Shown: positions 1-8,079, numbered from the stretch's first letter. The stretch: DNA of 64,000 nt from Pseudomonadota bacterium (GCA_021325365.1 JAJPHF010000117.1:1-64000), one strand, 5' to 3'. Numbers and translations are program-made. Notes: generated by a model not told the origin, from the letters alone.

Positions 1-1571
1 CCCATCTCCGACGTGACGTTGTGGGGGACGGACTGCGTGAGCGTGTCGGCCGCGTTCTTCTCGCCCAGCCACGCCTGCAGCTGGTCGTTGAGCCACCAGG
101 TGGCCTCCATCCCCGCCATGATCACCTGGTGGCTTTGCGGATCGAACAAGAGCCGCTTCAGCTCCTGGAGGTCCGCCAGGATGAAGTCGAGCAGCGCCGG
201 CCCTGACTCCGTCCGGATGTCGCGCTTCAAGGCGGCGATGGAGGCTTGGCTGCGCTCGATCAGCCCGTCGACGATGGCCGGATCGGTCCCGATCGGGGCT
301 GGGGCGCCGGCTCGCGGCGTCTGCCCGGGCCCCTCGTCCGGGAGCGACCGAATGAAGTCGCCGCGTTCGAGGAGGGTCCGCAGCGCGTCCCCGATCAGCG
401 GATCGCCTTTCCCCAGGACCTCCAGCAGGCCCGCGCGGCTCGCCGGCGAAGCCAGTTCCCGGGTAACGTCAACGAACAGCCGCCCGCCGGCCTCGTACAT
501 GGGCCGTGCGGCCGTCAGCTGCCACAGGGAGATCCCCAGCGGCTTCATGGGGTCGGTCATCATCTGCTGATGACCGACGGAGACGTAGACGTGATTCTCT
601 CGGTCGCCGGCCGCGGGGATGGGGAACAGCGTGGTGATCGGCCGGCTCTGCACGATCTGGAAGTCGTCGTCGACCAGGCACCATTCGACGTCCTGGGGGC
701 GGCCGAAGTGCGCTTCGATCCGCCGGCCCAGCTGCGCGAACCGCACGACCTGCGCCTCCGTCAGCGCTGGCTGCTCCTGCCGCTCCGGCTCGATCGCCTG
801 TTCCTGCGTCCCGCCTGCCGGCGAGGCGTGGATGGCAAGCTGCTTCGTGGCAACCGTCTTGGCGACGATCTCGCCGTCCCGCACCTTGTAGACGTCCGCG
901 TTCACCAAGCCGGCGACCAGGGCCTCGCCGAGTCCGAAGCTGGCCTCCACGGAGGCTATCTTCCGGTTGCCCGTGACGGGGTCGGCCGTGAACAGGATGC
1001 CGGCCGCCTCCGGGAAGACCATCTGCTGCACGACCACGGCCATGCGGACCTTCCGGTGGTCCAAGCCGTTCCGCAGGCGGTAGGTCACGGCCCGCTCGGT
1101 GAAGAGCGAGGCCCAGCACCGGCTGACGTGCTGGAGGATCGCCGCTGGCCCCACGACGTTCAGGTACGTGTCCTGCTGGCCCGCGAAGGAGGCCGTCGGC
1201 CAGTCCTCCGCCGTCGCGCTGGATCGGACGGCGTAGGCAGCGTGCTCGCCGAGCCGGGTGAGCGGGCGGGTAATCGCCGCTGCCAGATCGTCGGGGATGG
1301 CGGTCCCTTCGAGGGTTCGGCGGATCTCCGCGCTGAGCACGCGGATCGCCTCCCGGTCGTCCGGCTTCAGGCGCGACAGCCGATCGAGCCGATCTTCGAT
1401 CGACGGCGCTTCCGCCATGATCCGCTGGAAGGCGTCCGTCGTCACGCAATAGCCAGCCGGCACGCGGAGGCCGTCGATCCGCGAAAGCTCCCCCAGGTGT
1501 GCGCCCTTGCCGCCAACGACCGCCACTTGCGTCTGGTCGATCTCCTGGAAACCCAACACGTAGCAGCCCAT
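1..1571 (-). CDS. rph: Rifamycin phosphotransferase Rph (C-terminus beyond left edge)
   Basis: This enzyme family transfers the beta-phosphate of ATP to the ansa chain of rifamycins and so inactivates them in the cytosol. About 523 residues are visible. The N-terminus reads MGCYVLGFQEIDQTQ with VVGGKGAHLGELSRI, the ATP-binding start shared with PEP synthase. AVRSSATAEDWPTASFAGQQ and QMVFPEAAGILFTADPVTG follow at about residues 115-200. QSRPITTLFPIP ends the ATP-binding domain near residue 325, and VSVGHQQMMTDPMKPLG opens the rifamycin-binding domain. The C-terminal swivelling His domain lies outside the window. I chose the ATG at 1571 because GGGAG lies just upstream and the family N-terminus fits. 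PEP synthase is the alternative, but the linker and central domain read as Rph. The frame is open throughout. Confidence 0.85.
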   Translation of the reverse strand, partial: MGCYVLGFQEIDQTQVAVVGGKGAHLGELSRIDGLRVPAGYCVTTDAFQRIMAEAPSIEDRLDRLSRLKPDDREAIRVLSAEIRRTLEGTAIPDDLAAAITRPLTRLGEHAAYAVRSSATAEDWPTASFAGQQDTYLNVVGPAAILQHVSRCWASLFTERAVTYRLRNGLDHRKVRMAVVVQQMVFPEAAGILFTADPVTGNRKIASVEASFGLGEALVAGLVNADVYKVRDGEIVAKTVATKQLAIHASPAGGTQEQAIEPERQEQPALTEAQVVRFAQLGRRIEAHFGRPQDVEWCLVDDDFQIVQSRPITTLFPIPAAGDRENHVYVSVGHQQMMTDPMKPLGISLWQLTAARPMYEAGGRLFVDVTRELASPASRAGLLEVLGKGDPLIGDALRTLLERGDFIRSLPDEGPGQTPRAGAPAPIGTDPAIVDGLIERSQASIAALKRDIRTESGPALLDFILADLQELKRLLFDPQSHQVIMAGMEATWWLNDQLQAWLGEKNAADTLTQSVPHNVTSEM

Positions 1572-1594
1572 CCGCTCCCTACCTCGTGCGTTCT

Positions 1595-1762
1595 CTACGG
1601 GATATTGCAGCGTCGCACCGGCCCCCATCCCCTATGCCGCTGAAGGGAATGGACCCCGCGCGCGTCGCGGCGCAGGCTCCATTCCGGCTCCTCGGCCTGC
1701 TCGCCCGCCAGCATCAGCCCGGTCGGGCCGCCGCCGGCGATCATCACCGCATGCTCGGTCGT
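1595..1762 (-). pseudogene. FAD monooxygenase stump (Rox-like N-terminus)
   Basis: A short stretch reads AVMIAGGGPTGLMLAGE, the N-terminal Rossmann FAD-binding motif (GGGPTG) of aromatic-hydroxylase-type monooxygenases such as rifampicin monooxygenase Rox. After about 20 residues the homology stops and the frame runs through unrelated sequence to a stop at 1595, 23 bp before rph. Only the first strand-turn-helix survives of a protein that is normally about 470-500 residues. The order glycosyltransferase stump, monooxygenase stump, rph suggests a collapsed operon. Assigning it to Rox rather than another class A flavin monooxygenase rests on context alone. Confidence 0.6.
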
Positions 1763-1826
1763 CGCCACCCTCCGGCCGGCACCAGCCGGTCGTGCCCAGC
1801 GCTGCGCATCCCTCGGCTGCCGCGCC

Positions 1827-1940
1827 ATCCAGCGGCGCGCATACCCGCGTCTCCACGCCGCGTGCCCGCAACCGCACCGCGAGTCCCGCCAGCGGTTCGA
1901 CGTCCCCGCGCAACCCCCGCGTGGATAACAAGATGCGCAT
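1827..1940 (-). pseudogene. Glycosyltransferase stump (MGT/GT1-type N-terminus)
   Basis: The 38 residues from the ATG at 1940 read MRILLSTRGLRGDVEPLAGL and continue to RVCAPLD. This is the typical N-terminus of bacterial GT1 macrolide/glycopeptide glycosyltransferases, including rifamycin glycosyltransferases. The frame then enters unrelated sequence and merges out of frame with the monooxygenase stump, stopping at 1632. An internal deletion seems to have removed the rest of this gene (normally about 400 residues) and fused it to the next. No clear ribosome-binding site is visible. It lies 57 bp downstream of the RAE-like palindrome. Confidence 0.6.
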
Positions 1941-1997
1941 GTCGTGGCCCAATTCCGGCAGGTTCCGACCTCTGCCGACGATTCTGCCGCACGACCC

Positions 1998-2016
1998 GGG
2001 TCTTGTCGCAAGCCCC
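1998..2016 (-). promoter_or_regulatory. RAE-like palindrome (rifamycin-associated element)
   Basis: On the minus strand this reads GGGGCTTGCGACAAGACCC, an interrupted palindrome with core CTTG-N3-CAAG. From memory it differs at one or two positions from the 19-bp rifamycin-associated element found upstream of rifamycin-inactivating genes (rph, rox, rgt, helR) in actinobacteria and Firmicutes. It lies upstream of the glycosyltransferase stump and in line with rph. TTGCGA inside it could act as a -35 hexamer. Confidence 0.6.
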
Positions 2017-2172
2017 CCGGCGCGCTGTATATTAATGGTGGGGAGAGTGCCTCTCTTCGTACCCTTTCCCAGCCGTTGTGGACAGACAACCTCCTCGCGA
2101 AGCGGCGGCACGCCGCATACGGCAGTACGTCGGCCAGAGAACCCCCTGTCGGCCGCACGCCGCCATAAGCAC

Positions 2173-2422
2173 TCATCGCGGTGACTGCAGGCATCCCCAG
2201 TAAACGAGCGCGCATCCGATGGCGAGGAAGGCTTCGTGGCTGTCGTCGCGGCTGTCCCAGCGGATACGCAAACGGCGGGACCAGTGCAGGTGAGCGCAGG
2301 TCCGGTCCCCGACCCAGCGTTGCGCCAAGGCCGGAGCCGTGCCCGGTCCCGCACCGGGCGATCTTCGGTTTCACGCCCAGAGCCCAGACCAGGCGACGGT
2401 ACGTGTCGTGGCCGTAGCCTCG
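2173..2422 (-). pseudogene. IS5-family transposase C-terminal remnant, frameshifted
   Basis: The minus strand encodes the last roughly 80 residues of an IS5-family DDE transposase in two frames. RGYGHDTYRRLVWALGVKP and GTGHGSGLG come first. After a frameshift near 2325 it continues as QRWVGDRTCAHLHWSRRLRI, RWDSRDDSHEAFLAIGCALV and a stop at 2173. The catalytic core upstream is absent, so it cannot transpose. It marks this island as a site of past insertion and decay. Confidence 0.75.
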
Positions 2423-2494
2423 GCGCGGGCGGCGGTGGCGGCGCGGCCCCCTGGCGCGCTATGCTACCGCTAACGTCGCCGGAGGGGGATATGC

Positions 2495-3223
2495 ATGCGG
2501 GAGTTCGTCGTCGGCCATAGCTCGGACGTTCACGTCCCCTCGGAGTACTACACGCCGAACGACGACCTGGGTGCCCTACGCCACGTGCTGTGGACGGCCC
2601 AGGCCGCCGCGGTCGACGTGCTGCTCCTGGCCGGCGACATCTTCGATCACAACCGCGTGCCGCTGGAGATGCTCGACCGCACGGCGCGGCTGCTGGCCGA
2701 CGCGGCGCTGCCCGTGGTGATCCTGCCGGGCAACCACGATCCCCTCACGCCCGACTCCGTGTATCTCCGCGGCGGCCTGGCCGAGCCCGACAACGTGTGG
2801 GTGCTGGGCGTGTCCGTGGAGCAGGCTGTGGTGTTCCCGGACCTCGACCTGGAGATCTGGGGCCATGCCCACCTGGACTACTCGGACATGCGGCCGCTCC
2901 GCGACCCGCGCCCGCGCTCGACGCGCTGGCAGATCGCGGCGGCGCACGGCCACTTCGATCCTCTGCCCGCCAACGGCGTGTTCCGCGGCTCGTGGATCAT
3001 TCGCCCCGAGGAGATCGCCGCCACCGGCGCGGATTACGTCGCGCTGGGCCACTGGAACCGCCCCTTCCAGGCGGCCGATGGCGCCGTGCCCGCCTACTAC
3101 TCGGGCTCGCCGGACTTCGCGGAGAGCATCAACCTGGTACGGTTCACGGCGAACGGTGTGCAGGTAACGCGCGCGCCGCTGCGGACGACCGCGCCCGTGG
3201 CCGACCGCCCCGCGCTGGTGTAG
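2495..3223 (+). CDS. Calcineurin-like metallophosphoesterase (SbcD/Mre11-like)
   Basis: A 242-residue cytosolic phosphoesterase carrying the two-metal motif set in order: SSDVH (D-x-H, about residue 10), AGDIFDHN (GD-x-x-D, about 47), PGNHD (about 80), AAHGHF (about 150) and GHWN (about 185). These supply the Fe/Mn/Zn ligands. The layout resembles the nuclease half of SbcD/Mre11 or a stand-alone DNA or nucleotide phosphoesterase, but no SbcC partner is nearby, so the substrate is unknown. The ATG at 2495 is preceded by GGAGGGGG with 6-bp spacing. It stands alone on the plus strand. Confidence 0.85.
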   Translation: MREFVVGHSSDVHVPSEYYTPNDDLGALRHVLWTAQAAAVDVLLLAGDIFDHNRVPLEMLDRTARLLADAALPVVILPGNHDPLTPDSVYLRGGLAEPDNVWVLGVSVEQAVVFPDLDLEIWGHAHLDYSDMRPLRDPRPRSTRWQIAAAHGHFDPLPANGVFRGSWIIRPEEIAATGADYVALGHWNRPFQAADGAVPAYYSGSPDFAESINLVRFTANGVQVTRAPLRTTAPVADRPALV

Positions 3224-3308
3224 GGTTACTCCCCCCCGCGGCCCCGCGCGGGAGTGCGCTCCGCCCCGCCCTCTGCCCGTGGCCCCTGGCTCCCGACAGG
3301 AGCGCGGC

Positions 3309-3337
3309 TTGCCCCGCCTTTGGGCGCTAGCTATAGT
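3309..3337 (+). promoter_or_regulatory. Candidate sigma-70-type promoter
   Basis: TTGCCC (3309-3314), a 17-bp spacer and TATAGT (3332-3337) lie upstream of the hydratase/lyase gene, giving a leader of about 95 nt. This is a pattern match only. Confidence 0.35.
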
Positions 3338-3440
3338 GGGCTGTTGCCGCCAGTCCGCCCGTGGCGGGCAGCCGGCCCACGCTGCGGCAACGGCTCTGAC
3401 CCCAGGGCGGGCGCAAGGGTTCGCGGTGAGGAGGAGCGCG

Positions 3441-4277
3441 ATGGCTATCGCCGATAAGACCTACCAGACCGTCAAGGTGGAGCGGGAAGACGGTATCGCC
3501 TGGGTCACTCTCAACCGTCCCGAGAAGCGCAATGCGATGAGCCCGCAGCTGCACTTCGAGATGGTGGACGTGCTCACCGAGCTGGAGAGCGACACCTCGA
3601 CGAGCGTGCTGGTGCTGACGGGCGCGGGCGAGGCGTGGTGCGCGGGGCAGGACCTGCGCGAGTACTTCCGCGGGCTGGACGACAAGCCGGCGGAGCGCCG
3701 CCGCGCCTCGTGGGCCACGCAGGAGTGGCGCTGGCGGCGGCTGTTCACCTATCCCAAGGTCACGATCGCGATGGTGAACGGCTATACGTTCGGCGGCGCG
3801 TTCACGCAGCTCGTCGCCTGCGACTTCGCCATCGCCGCCGAGGAGGCGACGTTCGGGCTCAGCGAGGTGAACTGGGGCATCTTCCCGGGCGGGCTGGTGA
3901 GCCGCGTGATCGCCGACGCCATGACGTACCGCGACGCCCTGTACTACATCCTGACCGGCGACACCTTCGACGGCAAGCAGGCGGCGGCGATGAAGCTGGT
4001 GAACTTCGCCGTGCCCCGTGCGCAGCTCCGCGACGAGACGGTGAAGCTGGCGCGCAAGCTGCTGAACAAGAACCCGCACACGCTGCGCGCGGCCAAAGAG
4101 GTGTTCAAGACGGCCCGCACGATGGATTACTGGCAGGCCGAGGAGTACATGGCGGCGAAGGCCACCGCGCTGCGCGCGACGGACCCGGAGAACGGGCGCG
4201 AGAAAGGCATCCGCCAGTTCCTCGACGAGAAGCGCTACCGCCCCGGCCTGGGCGAGTACATCCGCGGCGAAGACTGA
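3441..4277 (+). CDS. p-Hydroxycinnamoyl-CoA (feruloyl-CoA) hydratase/lyase-like crotonase
   Basis: A crotonase-fold enzyme of 278 residues. It resembles the hydratase/lyase that hydrates feruloyl- or coumaroyl-CoA and cleaves it to vanillin or 4-hydroxybenzaldehyde plus acetyl-CoA. Diagnostic stretches are VTLNRPEKRNAMSP, VLVLTGAGEAWCAGQDLREY, MVNGYTFGGAF, ATFGLSEVNWGIFPG (oxyanion hole and catalytic Glu region), LLNKNPHTLRAAKE and a C-terminal QFLDEKRYRPGL. The glycine after NWGI is shifted relative to characterised enzymes (IFPGG for IPPGN). GAGGAGG sits 8 bp before the ATG. No feruloyl-CoA synthetase or vanillin dehydrogenase is adjacent, so the physiological substrate is inferred. Confidence 0.75.
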   Translation: MAIADKTYQTVKVEREDGIAWVTLNRPEKRNAMSPQLHFEMVDVLTELESDTSTSVLVLTGAGEAWCAGQDLREYFRGLDDKPAERRRASWATQEWRWRRLFTYPKVTIAMVNGYTFGGAFTQLVACDFAIAAEEATFGLSEVNWGIFPGGLVSRVIADAMTYRDALYYILTGDTFDGKQAAAMKLVNFAVPRAQLRDETVKLARKLLNKNPHTLRAAKEVFKTARTMDYWQAEEYMAAKATALRATDPENGREKGIRQFLDEKRYRPGLGEYIRGED

Positions 4278-4599
4278 CCCGCCTGGCGGTGTCCCCGCGC
4301 GCCGCTAGCCAACAGCGGCGCTTGCGGACGTTGAGCCGTCGTGCGCGGTAGGGCGGGGCCAGGGGCGCTGGCCGGATGCCGCGCCCCACGCCCCCGCGGC
4401 GCCGGCCCGACCGGTCGCTCCGGCTCCGGGACGGGCGCAGGGGCACTCGCCGGATGCCGCGCCACACCCCCGCCACCCGGCCGGAGTTGGTGCTGTCCTC
4501 TATCCTGGCGAAGGCGCGGTAGGGCGGGGGCTCGTCCCCCGCCGCCCGGCCGGCACGCCCGGGCCAACCATCCGGGAAACCGCTCCAGCAGCAGCAAAA
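4278..4599. repeat. GC-rich intergenic repeats
   Basis: The gap between two convergent genes holds no convincing gene. It contains a 28-bp imperfect direct repeat (4361-4388 and 4439-4466, sharing CCGGATGCCGCGCC). It also contains a 43-bp GC palindrome (4519-4561, arms GGCGGGGG and CCCCCGCC) that recurs at 50016-50058 with about six differences. This looks like a REP-type element cluster. Confidence 0.5.
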
Positions 4600-4632
4600 G
4601 GCCCGGCCAGCGCGCTGGTTGCTGACCGGGCC
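4600..4632. terminator. Hairpin between convergent genes
   Basis: GGCCCGGCCAG and CTGACCGGGCC pair 10 of 11 around an 11-nt loop. It follows AAAAG on one side and has no U-tract on the other. It may end transcription from both convergent genes, but the lack of a U-run keeps confidence modest. Confidence 0.4.
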
Positions 4633-4844
4633 TCGTGCTGTGCGGCGCTCACGGTCGCAGGACTGGCGTATCCTCGTAGCGGATCGTCGGACTGTGTCCT
4701 GGTGATACGGCGACTACAGTGAAGCGCAAGCGTGTTTCAGCATCCTCGGCGGATCGTGCCGCTGCGCGTCGCCGCGCGTGAGCCCGCTGGCTGCCTCTAG
4801 CGTACGCCGGGCGGGCGACACTCCGCAAGTAGAGGCGACGCGGG

Positions 4845-5891
4845 TTAGGCGATCTCCACCGCGAATAGGCCGTTGCCCATCGCGGCGTCTTTGCCCACGT
4901 GGACGAGGCTGCCCCACAGCAGCCAGGGGAGCAGCGGCTCGACGTCGCCGTCGAGGACGACCTCGCCGACGAGCCCGCCCATCGGGAGTTGCCGACCGTG
5001 GCGACCGGAGCCCCGAAAGAGGTCGCGCCAGGCGAGCCGCCGCTCGGCCACGTGCACCCGCTCGGCCTGCGCCAGGACAACGGCCGGCGTAACCCCGGTC
5101 GGTCCCGCGCCGTAGCGGTCGCCGAGCGCGTCGAGCCGCTCCAGCAGGCGCGCGAGCAGGCTCCGCAGCGCGAAGGTGTCCGGCTTCACGAGCCGTCCGC
5201 CCTCGACCAGCCGCGTGGGCGTGCGGAACGTCAGCCGCAGCGCTGGGCGTGCCGTGCCGGACGCGCGCTGCGCTCCAGGTGCCGCGTGCGGCATAGGGAC
5301 CGCCGGCCCCGCATCTGGTGCCGCCGCGCCGGCGAACCTCCCGGCGAGGGCGGCGGCCGCGGCGGCGACCTGGGTGGCGTCGACGGGCAGCGCGGGCGTG
5401 GCGACGCCGCCGTCGGCGGCGCGGTAGACGCGCTCTTGCGCGCCGGCCAGGGGGTTCTCGGCCCAGACTTCGGTCAGCCGAAAGCGGCCGCCGCGCCCGA
5501 CCCCAAGCCCGCGCTGACCCATCGCCTGTACGCCGAGCAGCGCGTAAGGGAACACGCCGAGCGCCCGACCGAAGGTGGCGAGCGCGAACTCGAAGGTCTG
5601 GCCGGGCGCGTAGGCCAGGGAAGCGCCGGGCGCGACGCGTCGGACGTATGGGCGCGGCACGTCCCGACCACGAGGGTGGTCGGCGGCGACAGGGGCGAGC
5701 AGGAAGCAGACCGGACAGCGATCGCTCGTCGGCGGTTGGCCGCAGGCGGAGCCGCCGCCCGCCGCGCAGTACTCGTCGCGCAGCGCGCCGAACAGGGCGC
5801 CGCGCAAGGCCGCGCCCGTCGCCGGGGGCAGCCGCAGCGGGCTGGTGACCTCGGAGCGGAAGCGCAGCAAGTGGACCGCGAGGTCGAACAT
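4845..5891 (-). CDS. Orphan Cas6-like RAMP protein
   Basis: A 348-residue protein matching the Cas6 family, which normally cleaves CRISPR repeat RNA into crRNAs. The N-terminus contains LPPATGAALRGALFGALRD with a short cysteine cluster (C..C..CPVC at about 42-62), as in the Cas6 subgroup with an N-terminal ferredoxin-like domain. The C-terminus carries the glycine-rich RAMP end: GGLVGEVVLDG, then LVHVGKDAAMGNGLFAVEI. The start at 5891 follows AGGGGAG. No repeat array, cas1/cas2 or effector genes are visible, so a CRISPR role cannot be shown. It lies 66 bp downstream of a LysR gene on the same strand and may be cotranscribed with it. Confidence 0.7.
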   Translation of the reverse strand: MFDLAVHLLRFRSEVTSPLRLPPATGAALRGALFGALRDEYCAAGGGSACGQPPTSDRCPVCFLLAPVAADHPRGRDVPRPYVRRVAPGASLAYAPGQTFEFALATFGRALGVFPYALLGVQAMGQRGLGVGRGGRFRLTEVWAENPLAGAQERVYRAADGGVATPALPVDATQVAAAAAALAGRFAGAAAPDAGPAVPMPHAAPGAQRASGTARPALRLTFRTPTRLVEGGRLVKPDTFALRSLLARLLERLDALGDRYGAGPTGVTPAVVLAQAERVHVAERRLAWRDLFRGSGRHGRQLPMGGLVGEVVLDGDVEPLLPWLLWGSLVHVGKDAAMGNGLFAVEIA

Positions 5892-5957
5892 CCGGCTCCC
5901 CTGGCGTGGGGCTCTGCCCGGCGGCCGACAAGGGATAGCGCGGGACTGCCTCGCAGT

Positions 5958-6941
5958 CTACACTGCCGGCGGCGCGGCCAGCGATCCGGCGAGCGCCGCG
6001 CCGTCGTCGGGAGCCAGGTCCGGGACGGCCGCATCGGGTCCCAGCGGGTTGGCGACGCGGAGGAGCTGGAGCAGCGTGTCCGCGATAGGCGCCAGGCGAG
6101 CGCCGTGCGGCGCGATGACGGACAGGGGGCGTCGCAGGTCCACGCCGGGCACCGGCACGGCGACGAGCGCGCCGGCCGCCAGCTCGCGCAGCACGGTGAG
6201 GCGGGGCACCCACGCCACGCCCGCATCGGCCAGCACAGCCTCTTTGAGCGCTTCGGTGCTGCCCAGCTCCATGGCCGTCGCGACGGTCACGCCAACCCGA
6301 GCCAGCCGCGAATCCACTAGCGCCCGCGTGGCGGAGCCCGGCTCGCGCCTGAGGAAGGGGGCGCCGTGCAGCGCCTCCAGGGGCAGCGCCGTCTCGCTCG
6401 CCCACGGGTGCTCGGGCAGCACGATCAGCACCATCTCGTCCGTGGCGAACGGCTGGACCGCGAGGTCAGCATGGCTCACCGGGACGGCGACGAGACCAAA
6501 AGGCACCTCGCCCGCCTGCACGCAGGCGATCGTCTGGGCGCTCGTGCCCACCGCCACGGCGACGCGCACGTCGGGGTGCGCGCGCGCGAAGCAGCCCAGT
6601 ACGGGCGGCAGCAGGTGGTTGGCGATGGTGGTGCTTGCCCCGAGCACCAGCCGTCCGGGTGCCGGTGCGTCGGTGGTGGCGGCGATCTGCTCCGCGTTGT
6701 CGAGAAGGTGGAACACGCGCTCGGCGTACTCGTATAGTTCCGCGCCCTCGTCGGTCAGGTAGACACGTCGGTGGCGCACGGCGAACAGCGGCGTGCCGTA
6801 GTGGCGTTCCAACGCGCGCAGGTGGCCGTGGACGGTGGCCTCCGAAAGCTGAAGGCGCTCGGCGGCGCGCGCGAAGCTGCGCTCGCTCGCGACCGCGTGG
6901 AACGTTTGCAGATGGTCGAGGCTCGCGGGTGAATTCAACAT
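5958..6941 (-). CDS. LysR-family transcriptional regulator
   Basis: A 327-residue regulator with an N-terminal winged helix (LQTFHAVASERSFARAAERL, then SEATVHGHLRALERHYG) and a periplasmic-binding-fold effector domain (RLVLGASTTIANHLLPPVL, PFATDEMVLIVLPEHPWA). It is a paralogue of the regulator at 46495-47418, sharing QPFATDEMVLIV. I favour the ATG at 6941. GTG codons at 6956 and 6953 are alternatives, and no ribosome-binding site decides between them. A perfect palindrome lies directly upstream and probably serves autoregulation. The Cas6-like gene follows on the same strand. Confidence 0.85.
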   Translation of the reverse strand: MLNSPASLDHLQTFHAVASERSFARAAERLQLSEATVHGHLRALERHYGTPLFAVRHRRVYLTDEGAELYEYAERVFHLLDNAEQIAATTDAPAPGRLVLGASTTIANHLLPPVLGCFARAHPDVRVAVAVGTSAQTIACVQAGEVPFGLVAVPVSHADLAVQPFATDEMVLIVLPEHPWASETALPLEALHGAPFLRREPGSATRALVDSRLARVGVTVATAMELGSTEALKEAVLADAGVAWVPRLTVLRELAAGALVAVPVPGVDLRRPLSVIAPHGARLAPIADTLLQLLRVANPLGPDAAVPDLAPDDGAALAGSLAAPPAV

Positions 6942-6966
6942 CGGTCCTGCCACCACGCAGCAGACT

Positions 6967-6984
6967 ATTAAGGATCACCTTAAT
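6967..6984. promoter_or_regulatory. Palindromic operator upstream of lysR
   Basis: ATTAAGG and CCTTAAT form perfect 7-bp arms around ATCA, in an AT-rich island within GC-rich DNA. It contains the T-N11-A spacing of LysR sites and lies 10-45 bp before the candidate starts, overlapping the expected promoter. Confidence 0.6.
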
Positions 6985-7144
6985 GTTAACATGATCTTGC
7001 GCTCGCGGGCACATGCCGCGCCCACAATTGCTCGCAGCCTGCATGAACCCGCGCGGCGACCCCGGCGAGCGGGTTAGGCCGGCGGCTGGGCATACGCCTC
7101 TAGCGCCCCGCACGTTGCGGCAGCGAGCGCCTGCTCGGGGTAGG

Positions 7145-7264
7145 CTAGCGGCCGCCCGCGACGGCGGCCAGCAGCGCCAGCCCGACGAGCAGCACCACCA
7201 GCAGCGTCAGGCAGCCGCAGCAGTTGCAGCAGCCGCCGCGATCCTCGTAGCGCCAGCCGTACAC
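7145..7264 (-). CDS. Small Cys-rich single-span membrane peptide
   Basis: A 39-residue reading frame from the GTG at 7264: YGWRYEDRGGCCNCCGC, then a hydrophobic stretch LTLLVVLLVGLALLAAVAG of one membrane span and a basic end. Five cysteines (CCNCC-G-C) sit at the predicted membrane border. GGAG lies 11 bp upstream. The frame is closed upstream by a TGA 45 bp before the GTG. The composition (acidic/aromatic head, Cys knot, Leu/Val span) is unlike random GC-rich frames, but there is no homology call I can make. Confidence 0.4.
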   Translation of the reverse strand: MYGWRYEDRGGCCNCCGCLTLLVVLLVGLALLAAVAGGR

Positions 7265-7485
7265 AGCCTCGGGTTCTCCGCGGACGATACTACTTGGGGG
7301 CGCGCACTGCGCTCACCGCCTGGCCGGGCCCGCACCCCACCGCGCAGGCCGGGCCGGCGCCAGCATCGCGCCGGCCCGGCCTGCGCTCTCCCACTCCGCT
7401 GACTCCACCGGCGCACGCTCCGACGACACCCGGCGGCGGGGCGACACGGGCCTTCTCAGGAGTAGCCGCTCGTACGGACCGCCGC

Positions 7486-8079
7486 CTACCGCGACGGCGC
7501 CGAGGGCGGCGGCGGCGCCTGCCAGGTGACGCCCCCGTCGGGGTTGCGGATCACGAGGTTTGGATCGCCGTTGGGATTGAAGCCCACGCCCACGCGCGGG
7601 TGGTTGTTCGGGTCCCAGAAGCCCATGATCGGCTGGCCGTCGTCGGCCAGGCCCAGCGCCACGCGCAGCTTGCCCGCGGCATCGTACACCACGATGTTCG
7701 CGGCGCCGCTGTCCTCGACGCCCAGGCGCATGCGCAGCGTGCCTTGCGGGTCGACCACCTCGATGCGCTGCGCGCGCACGACCGGGAGGGCGGGCTGGGC
7801 CGCGGCCGTGGCCGGGGCGGCCGCTGGCCCCGGCTCGGTGGGCGCCGCGCCCGCGCCGGGCGCGACTGCTGCCGGCGTGCTCGGCGGCGTGGGCTCGGCT
7901 CCCGGCGCGGCAGGGGCTGACGTCGGCGGGGCCGTCTGCGCCGAGGGGGACGCCTGCTCGGTGCCCTGCGCGGCGTGACTGTACGGCGGGTAGAGGAGCA
8001 CGCCGACGGCGAAGGCGACGGCCGCCGAGATGAGCGACGAGACCAGAACTGGCACGAGCACCGCGCGCTGCATGGACAC
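7486..8079 (-). CDS. Membrane-anchored protein with repeated beta-type motif
   Basis: A 197-residue hypothetical protein. One N-terminal span (about 6-32, VLVPVLVSSLISAAVAFAVG) is followed by an Ala/Pro/Thr linker (about 36-100) of the type that crosses a cell envelope. The C-terminal domain has repeated units: RIEVVDPQGTLRMRLGV, NIVVYDAAGKLRVALGLAD, MGFWDPNNHPRVGVGFNP and NLVIRNPDGG, suggesting stacked short beta hairpins. The GTG at 8079 or the ATG at 8073 can start it, both behind GGGAGGG. Function unknown. Confidence 0.65.
   Translation of the reverse strand: MSMQRAVLVPVLVSSLISAAVAFAVGVLLYPPYSHAAQGTEQASPSAQTAPPTSAPAAPGAEPTPPSTPAAVAPGAGAAPTEPGPAAAPATAAAQPALPVVRAQRIEVVDPQGTLRMRLGVEDSGAANIVVYDAAGKLRVALGLADDGQPIMGFWDPNNHPRVGVGFNPNGDPNLVIRNPDGGVTWQAPPPPSAPSR

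Noticed and set aside
469..1643. Long frames on both strands within rph
   Set aside because: They are high-GC shadows; only the frame from 1571 gives a recognisable protein.
1595..2374. A 259-codon minus-strand frame through the rph upstream region
   Set aside because: It strings together an IS5 remnant, the RAE-like site and gene stumps in changing frames, so it is not one protein.
4600..4632. Hairpin as part of a tRNA
   Set aside because: No cloverleaf, T-loop sequence or acceptor stem could be assembled around it.
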